Below, one piece after another: positions 5,862 to 9,203 of a stretch of 9,203 nt of DNA. The DNA is from Alteromonadaceae bacterium (GTDB lineage Bacteria; Pseudomonadota; Gammaproteobacteria; Pseudomonadales; Oleiphilaceae). The notes beneath the pieces were generated by a model, which worked only from the letters and a program-made list of their open reading frames with translations, was not told where the DNA came from and ran no database searches. Within the stretch, counting starts at the first letter, position 1, and each line of letters begins with the position of its first letter. The stretch lies in the NCBI GenBank assembly GCA_013393545.1, contig JABXHG010000337.1, forward strand, positions 1-9,203, given 5' to 3'. The translations under genes and the position numbers were made by a program.

Positions 5862-6386
5862 ATGAGTAATAGCAACAGTACAGAGAAGGTCGCTGAATTT
5901 ACTGCCCCGGGTGTAGATAAAAAATCAGCGCAGGATACTATCGCTTTACTTGACGACCGTTTGGTTGCACTTCTCGACTTACAACTGACTTTAAAGCACG
6001 TTCACTGGAACGTTGTCGGGCCTAACTTTATCGGTGTACATGAAATGCTGGATCCGCAAGTTGATGCCGTTCGCGAAATGACTGACACTATTGCCGAGCG
6101 CATAGCGACTATGGGGGGAGTCCCCTTGGGCACACCTAAATCTATTGTCGATCGTCGCTCTTGGGACGATTATTCAATTGGTAAAGGTCTGGTCACAGAG
6201 CATTTAGGCGCACTGGATAAAGTGTATAACGGTGTGAATGCAGACCATCGAAAAGCTATTGATAAACTCTCTGAACTAGATCCTGTATCGGAAGATATGC
6301 TTACCGGGCAACTTGGTGAATTAGAGCAGTTCCAGTGGTTTGTTCGGGCTCACATTGAGTCATCGTCAGGTGAGTTGAAGAGCTAA
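5862..6386 (+). CDS. dps: Dps ferritin-like DNA-protection protein
   Basis: 174 aa, close to the usual length. Dps forms a 12-subunit shell that oxidises Fe2+ with hydrogen peroxide, stores the ferric core and can bind DNA, protecting the cytoplasm from Fenton damage. All ferroxidase ligands are present at the subunit interface with E. coli spacing: His48 (in HVHWN), His60, Asp64 (VHEMLD), Asp75 and Glu79 (TDTIAER). The four-helix bundle is complete. The N-terminal tail has few lysines compared with E. coli Dps, so DNA binding may be weaker. It is a single-gene unit with its own Shine-Dalgarno and terminator, diverging from the Fur-controlled small RNA and receptor operon, which places iron storage and uptake side by side. 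Confidence 0.97.
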   Translation: MSNSNSTEKVAEFTAPGVDKKSAQDTIALLDDRLVALLDLQLTLKHVHWNVVGPNFIGVHEMLDPQVDAVREMTDTIAERIATMGGVPLGTPKSIVDRRSWDDYSIGKGLVTEHLGALDKVYNGVNADHRKAIDKLSELDPVSEDMLTGQLGELEQFQWFVRAHIESSSGELKS

Positions 6387-6408
6387 TGAATTTAGATAAT
6401 TGATATAG

Positions 6409-6440
6409 AAGCCCGACATTTTTGATGTTGGGCTTTTTTT
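6409..6440 (+). terminator. Intrinsic terminator of dps
   Basis: AGCCCGACAT (6410-6419) pairs with ATGTTGGGCT (6425-6434), including one G-U pair, around a 5-base loop, followed by a T-run to 6440. It lies 23 bases after the dps stop codon. Confidence 0.9.
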
Positions 6441-6479
6441 ATTGTATACATGAAATAAAAAAGTGCTCAGGGAAGTAAC

Positions 6480-7709
6480 ATGAAGAACCTGCTCTTATGC
6501 GTGGCTCTATTTTTATTGCCTTTAACCGCTCTGTCTCAGGACTCTGCGAATTACACTACGAGCGTAGACTTTGGGTTAGAGCAGTCAAAATTAGAAGTTG
6601 AAACGACGTTACGCATTCCTGCTTCGCTAATTACTGATAAGCAGGTTCGTTTATTTTTGAATAGAGAATTTGAGATTGCTGAAGTCTCAGGCTTAGGTTT
6701 TGTTGACTATGAGGTAGAGCAGTCAGAGCAAATACCGCCGTGGAATAACGTTACCCTCAACTTTAGTGACTCATCTCAAGTTCAAACTGTTACCTTAAAA
6801 TACACGGGGGAAATAGATAGCAGCGCTGGTCATGGTAACTTTATTGGTGATAAGGGCGTTCATCTAAGCATCGACTCCGGCTGGCATCCGTTTTTCACTG
6901 ATTTTTTCACGCCGTTGGTGGGGTCTCTGACCCTCGAGTTACCCGATGGTTGGAATGTTTACGCTCCGGGTACTATCGCGTTAAGCGACAGGGAAGTTCA
7001 GGTTAAAAATGAGCGTCCAACCATTGATGTCACTCTGTATGCCACGAATGAACCTACTGAATTAGTGAATGGCGATTTTACGGTTGTTTATGATAAAGCC
7101 AATAGTGATAACTCTGACGTTGTCGCAAAGGCAGGTAGCCGATGTATGAGCAGCTTAAACGATAAGTTTGGTGAGCAGGATAGACTCGATAGTGCGCACG
7201 CGGTTTTGTTAGAGCGGTCCGGGCCGAGTTTTGCCAGAGCGAATTACATCTCACTAAATAGCCAAATACTAAAATCGGAGCCGCAGATATACCAGTACCT
7301 TTGTCACGAGCTTGCTCATAACTGGACAGCATTTAGCAGTGCCTTTTCACACGATTATTGGATGACAGAATCTTTTGCTGAATATATTGCCGCCAAAGAA
7401 CTCAAAGTGGCTTACGGTCAGGAAGCCTTCAATACCGTTGTTGAAGGCTGGAGAGCCCTTGCCGAAGGGCAGTCTTTTGTTTGGCGTGCTGACGATAATC
7501 GCAGAGCATCACATAAGGCTAACTATGGATTGGGACCGTTAGCTTTAATGCATTTAGAGGAACATGTTGGAAGCGATACTTTCTCAGATTTAATGCATTG
7601 GTATATGACTGAGGAAGTAACGACTACTGAAGCGCTATTGAACCAACTTGCGGCTATTAAAAACGAAGAGACGAGCCATTGGTTTAAGCAGCTGCTCTCC
7701 GGGAACTAG
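6480..7709 (+). CDS. Secreted M1-like zinc metallopeptidase
   Basis: 409 aa with a signal peptide (hydrophobic 3-18, ending TALS before Q20), so exported to the periplasm or beyond. The N-terminal half is beta-rich (about 25-205), like the first domain of M1 aminopeptidases. The zinc site is HELAH at 276-280, with Glu297 in WMTESFAEY as probable third ligand, and Tyr349 in NYGLGPLAL a candidate for the catalytic Tyr. Two points differ from classical M1 enzymes: the gap from the second His to the Glu is 16 residues instead of 18, and there is no recognisable GxMEN exopeptidase motif (the equivalent place reads SFARANYISL). It may therefore be an M1-clan relative with different specificity. The start has AGGGAAG at 6469-6475. 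It is separated from dps by a terminator and is probably transcribed alone. Confidence 0.85.
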   Translation: MKNLLLCVALFLLPLTALSQDSANYTTSVDFGLEQSKLEVETTLRIPASLITDKQVRLFLNREFEIAEVSGLGFVDYEVEQSEQIPPWNNVTLNFSDSSQVQTVTLKYTGEIDSSAGHGNFIGDKGVHLSIDSGWHPFFTDFFTPLVGSLTLELPDGWNVYAPGTIALSDREVQVKNERPTIDVTLYATNEPTELVNGDFTVVYDKANSDNSDVVAKAGSRCMSSLNDKFGEQDRLDSAHAVLLERSGPSFARANYISLNSQILKSEPQIYQYLCHELAHNWTAFSSAFSHDYWMTESFAEYIAAKELKVAYGQEAFNTVVEGWRALAEGQSFVWRADDNRRASHKANYGLGPLALMHLEEHVGSDTFSDLMHWYMTEEVTTTEALLNQLAAIKNEETSHWFKQLLSGN

Positions 7710-7724
7710 GTGCTCCGTAGTTCG
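7710..7724. other. Start of a 674-base gap without an intact gene
   Basis: The gap 7710-8383 has no intact gene. It begins with a hairpin-capable pair AGTTCGC (7719-7725) and GCGAACT (7740-7746) without a following T-run, so a terminator for the metallopeptidase gene is not evident. The remainder is described in the separate remnant entries below. Confidence 0.5.
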
Positions 7725-7945
7725 CTACTGATTCTTCATGCGAACTGCTTCAAGCATATTTTTAGTGTCGTTGCCCGAATATCAGCGGCCATTGGATATG
7801 ACATCTGAAATCCATATGGTCGGCATGGGCATGATTCAGTGCATCTTCTACGCTCTTTTTTGAGTAGGAAAGCTCTCAACCAGTGCCAGAGTAGAAGCTA
7901 CTGCCATATCTTTTTCGTTCAACCTCTCTAAAGAGCAGTTCAGGC
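7725..7945 (-). pseudogene. Decayed minus-strand reading frame with three internal stops
   Basis: One minus-strand frame reads like protein over about 70 codons, interrupted by TAG at 7848-7850, TGA at 7836-7838 and TGA at 7782-7784. Pieces include SLERLNEKDMAVASTLALV (about 7878-7934) and, after the stops, MPTIWISDVISNGR and YSGNDTKNMLEAVRMKNQ before the final TAG at 7725-7727. The PTIW...NGR...G pattern faintly recalls the cis-Pro end of thioredoxin-fold oxidoreductases, but this is not a firm assignment. The upstream end is unclear, and part of it abuts a plus-strand remnant. It is judged to be a dead gene fragment if real. Confidence 0.3.
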
Positions 7946-8146
7946 TGCGTTGGCTCAAAAGACAAAAGAGTTTCTGTTGAGCAGGCAAAGGCCCTAGCAG
8001 ATAAGTTGTCTACTATTAACCAGCCGCATAAACTGGTTATTTATGACGATTACCATGGCTTGCGGTTTTCAAGTGGCAAAATGTTTAATGAAATTGAAGA
8101 GTGGATAGCGGAAAGTAAGCTAAAAGAGTCACAATCGAAGAAGTAA
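7895..8146 (+). pseudogene. C-terminal remnant of an S9/alpha-beta hydrolase family peptidase
   Basis: An open frame without a start codon. From about 7952 it reads GSKDKRVSVEQAKALADKL, then HKLVIYDDYHGL, then an EIEEWIAES helix and a lysine-rich end at TAA 8144-8146. This is the typical last 60 residues of prolyl-oligopeptidase-like and related hydrolases: the Asp of the triad in GSKDKRV, the strand HKLVIY, and the catalytic His in YHGL. The HG usually found before SKD is reduced to VG, and no upstream catalytic Ser region can be found, because 7710-7894 does not encode it in any plus frame. It is a severed 3' fragment that cannot be functional. Confidence 0.65.
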
Positions 8147-8158
8147 GTCTGGCACTAG

Positions 8159-8311
8159 CCTAAAAATACAGATATACGCCAATCAGTTTTTCTTATCATT
8201 TTGGTTGTCTTCATCACACTGCTCTTGCTTTATCCAAGTTGTCAGCTCAAAGAAGAAATCAGACGCAAGGTAGTGAATTATTTGAATGGACTGGAGTGTG
8301 AAAGGGTTTAG
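8159..8311 (+). other. Startless open frame with one hydrophobic segment
   Basis: 50 codons open between TAG 8156-8158 and TAG 8309-8311. The translation has a hydrophobic run (VFLIILVVFITLLLLY) followed by a charged amphipathic stretch (LKEEIRRKVVNYLNGLE). There is no ATG; TTG 8201 is the only usual alternative start and has no Shine-Dalgarno. It could be a degraded small membrane protein or chance. The opposite strand over the same bases is also partly open, so coding is not established. Confidence 0.25.
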
Positions 8312-8317
8312 TAACCG

Positions 8318-8347
8318 AAGCGGCTAAACGATGTGTTTTAGCCGCTT
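8318..8347 (-). terminator. Hairpin downstream of rhlE
   Basis: AAGCGGCTAAA (8318-8328) and TTTAGCCGCTT (8337-8347) form a perfect 11-bp stem around 8 bases, 37 bases after the rhlE stop codon. No long T-run follows on either strand, so it may work as a weak intrinsic terminator or as a 3' stabilising structure. A second, weaker inverted pair (GGGCTTT/AGAGCCC, 8359-8378) lies between it and the stop codon. Confidence 0.5.
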
Positions 8348-8383
8348 TATCTGGGGGAGGGCTTTGAGTTTAGAGCCCATCTT

Positions 8384-9203
8384 TCATTTACTGTCTTTAC
8401 GACGCGTATCACGGCCTTTGTTTCCACCGCGCCCCGCTGGTTTACGCGGTGGGCGCTGACCTCTCTCTGGGGCAGGCGTTTTGCCTGTGAGTTCAACCTC
8501 GGCAAAACCTTCCAGCTTCTGTCGTTCAATAGGCTGGTCTATCAGTTTTTCAATGGCTCTCAGGAGTTTAAACTCTTCGTCCATTACCAGTGAAATGGCA
8601 TGACCAACCTGGCCGGCGCGACCGGTGCGGCCAATGCGGTGCACGTAGTCTTCAGCCACCTGTGGTAAATCATAATTGATCACGTAGGGCAGTTTATCGA
8701 TGTCGATGCCCCGGGCGGCAATGTCGGTCGCGACAAGCACCTGCACGTTGCCGGCTTTAAAGTCAGCCAATGCTTTGGTGCGTGCACCCTGACTTTTATT
8801 GCCGTGAATAGCAGCGGCAGAGAAACTGCCTTTATCAAGCTGTTTCACTAACCGGTTACAACCGTGCTTGGTGCGTGAAAACACAAGCACTTGCGGTAAG
8901 TTCAGGTCGTGGAGTATTTGCATGAGCATGCGTGGCTTTTCGCTCTTCTCTGCCGCATACATGATTTGCTCGATACGTTCGGCTGTAGAGTTCGGCGGTG
9001 CCACGGAAATTTCCACTGGGCTGTTCACTAAGCTTTTAGCCAGGGCACGAATGTCATCGGAAAACGTGGCCGAGAACATGAGTGTCTGGCGCTTGGCCGG
9101 CAACAACTTAATAATTTTCTTAATGTCGTGAATGAAGCCCATGTCGAGCATGCGGTCGACTTCACCAAGCACCAAGCCTTCTAATTCCGGAAACCGAACG
9201 GCG
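8384..9203 (-). CDS. rhlE: DEAD-box RNA helicase RhlE (5' end outside the window)
   Basis: 272 C-terminal residues are visible and the frame stays open to the window edge. Present, numbered from the edge, are motif III SAT (44-46), motif IV-like QVLVFSRTKHG, the RhlE-typical AAIHGNKSQGARTKALADF, motif V TDIAARG (159-165) and motif VI HRIGRTGRAG (188-197), then a basic Arg/Gly/Pro-rich tail (from about 240) that in this family binds RNA. RhlE is a cytoplasmic ATP-dependent RNA helicase linked to ribosome assembly and cold adaptation. The oddity is motif II: the expected LDEAD reads LGEVD (9155-9169), and the residue two before it is Gly where Val is usual. If real this would remove the Asp that coordinates Mg-ATP. 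All other motifs are intact. Confidence 0.93.
   Translation of the reverse strand, partial: AVRFPELEGLVLGEVDRMLDMGFIHDIKKIIKLLPAKRQTLMFSATFSDDIRALAKSLVNSPVEISVAPPNSTAERIEQIMYAAEKSEKPRMLMQILHDLNLPQVLVFSRTKHGCNRLVKQLDKGSFSAAAIHGNKSQGARTKALADFKAGNVQVLVATDIAARGIDIDKLPYVINYDLPQVAEDYVHRIGRTGRAGQVGHAISLVMDEEFKLLRAIEKLIDQPIERQKLEGFAEVELTGKTPAPERGQRPPRKPAGRGGNKGRDTRRKDSK

Noticed and set aside
7719..7746. Terminator after the metallopeptidase gene
   Set aside because: A 7-bp stem with a 15-base loop exists but no T-run follows directly, so it is not a convincing intrinsic terminator.
7853..7865. Programmed -1 frameshift at a run of six A residues on the minus strand
   Set aside because: The A-run is not aligned as a canonical slippery heptamer, and the original frame continues better downstream apart from its stops, so decay is simpler.
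1..9203. CRISPR arrays, tRNA or rRNA genes, insertion sequences, integrases
   Set aside because: No regularly spaced repeats, cloverleaf sequences, rRNA segments or transposase/integrase motifs were found on either strand by reading.

Overview
The window looks like a chromosomal stretch of a marine gammaproteobacterium, probably Alteromonadales and perhaps Idiomarina-like. The RhlE helicase, Dps and siderophore-receptor proteins resemble gammaproteobacterial families, and the gene ends carry Fur boxes and intrinsic terminators. The genus is inferred from general protein resemblance, not from a search.

Layout. Positions 109-2031 (minus strand) hold a compact, rather AT-rich three-gene group: a DUF6174-like lipoprotein, a two-helix membrane protein that starts by a GTGA overlap, and a lipoprotein alpha/beta hydrolase. 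Positions 2115-5486 (minus) hold an iron-uptake operon: a TonB-dependent siderophore receptor, interrupted by one in-frame amber codon, followed 12 bases later by a PepSY-TM inner-membrane protein of the kind linked to ferric-siderophore reduction. Its promoter has a Fur box inside the -35/-10 spacer. Between this operon and dps (5862-6386, plus) is a 375-base gap. It carries a second Fur box over a strong minus-strand promoter and, about 110 bases downstream, a textbook intrinsic terminator with no ORF between them. I read this as a candidate Fur-repressed small RNA of the RyhB/PrrF functional class. Positions 6480-7709 (plus) encode a secreted M1-like metallopeptidase. Positions 7710-8311 hold decayed coding remnants. 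The window ends inside rhlE (8384-9203, minus, 5' end missing), whose DEAD motif reads GEVD.

How it fits together. When iron is plentiful, Fur would silence the receptor operon and the small RNA. When iron is scarce, both would be expressed: the operon to bring in ferric siderophore and reduce it, the small RNA to lower translation of other mRNAs. The neighbouring dps stores iron and protects DNA, so 5487-6386 reads as an iron-homeostasis locus. Several lesions (the amber in the receptor, altered residues in the helicase signature, remnants at 7725-8311) mean either ongoing gene decay or base errors in the assembly. This cannot be settled from the sequence alone.
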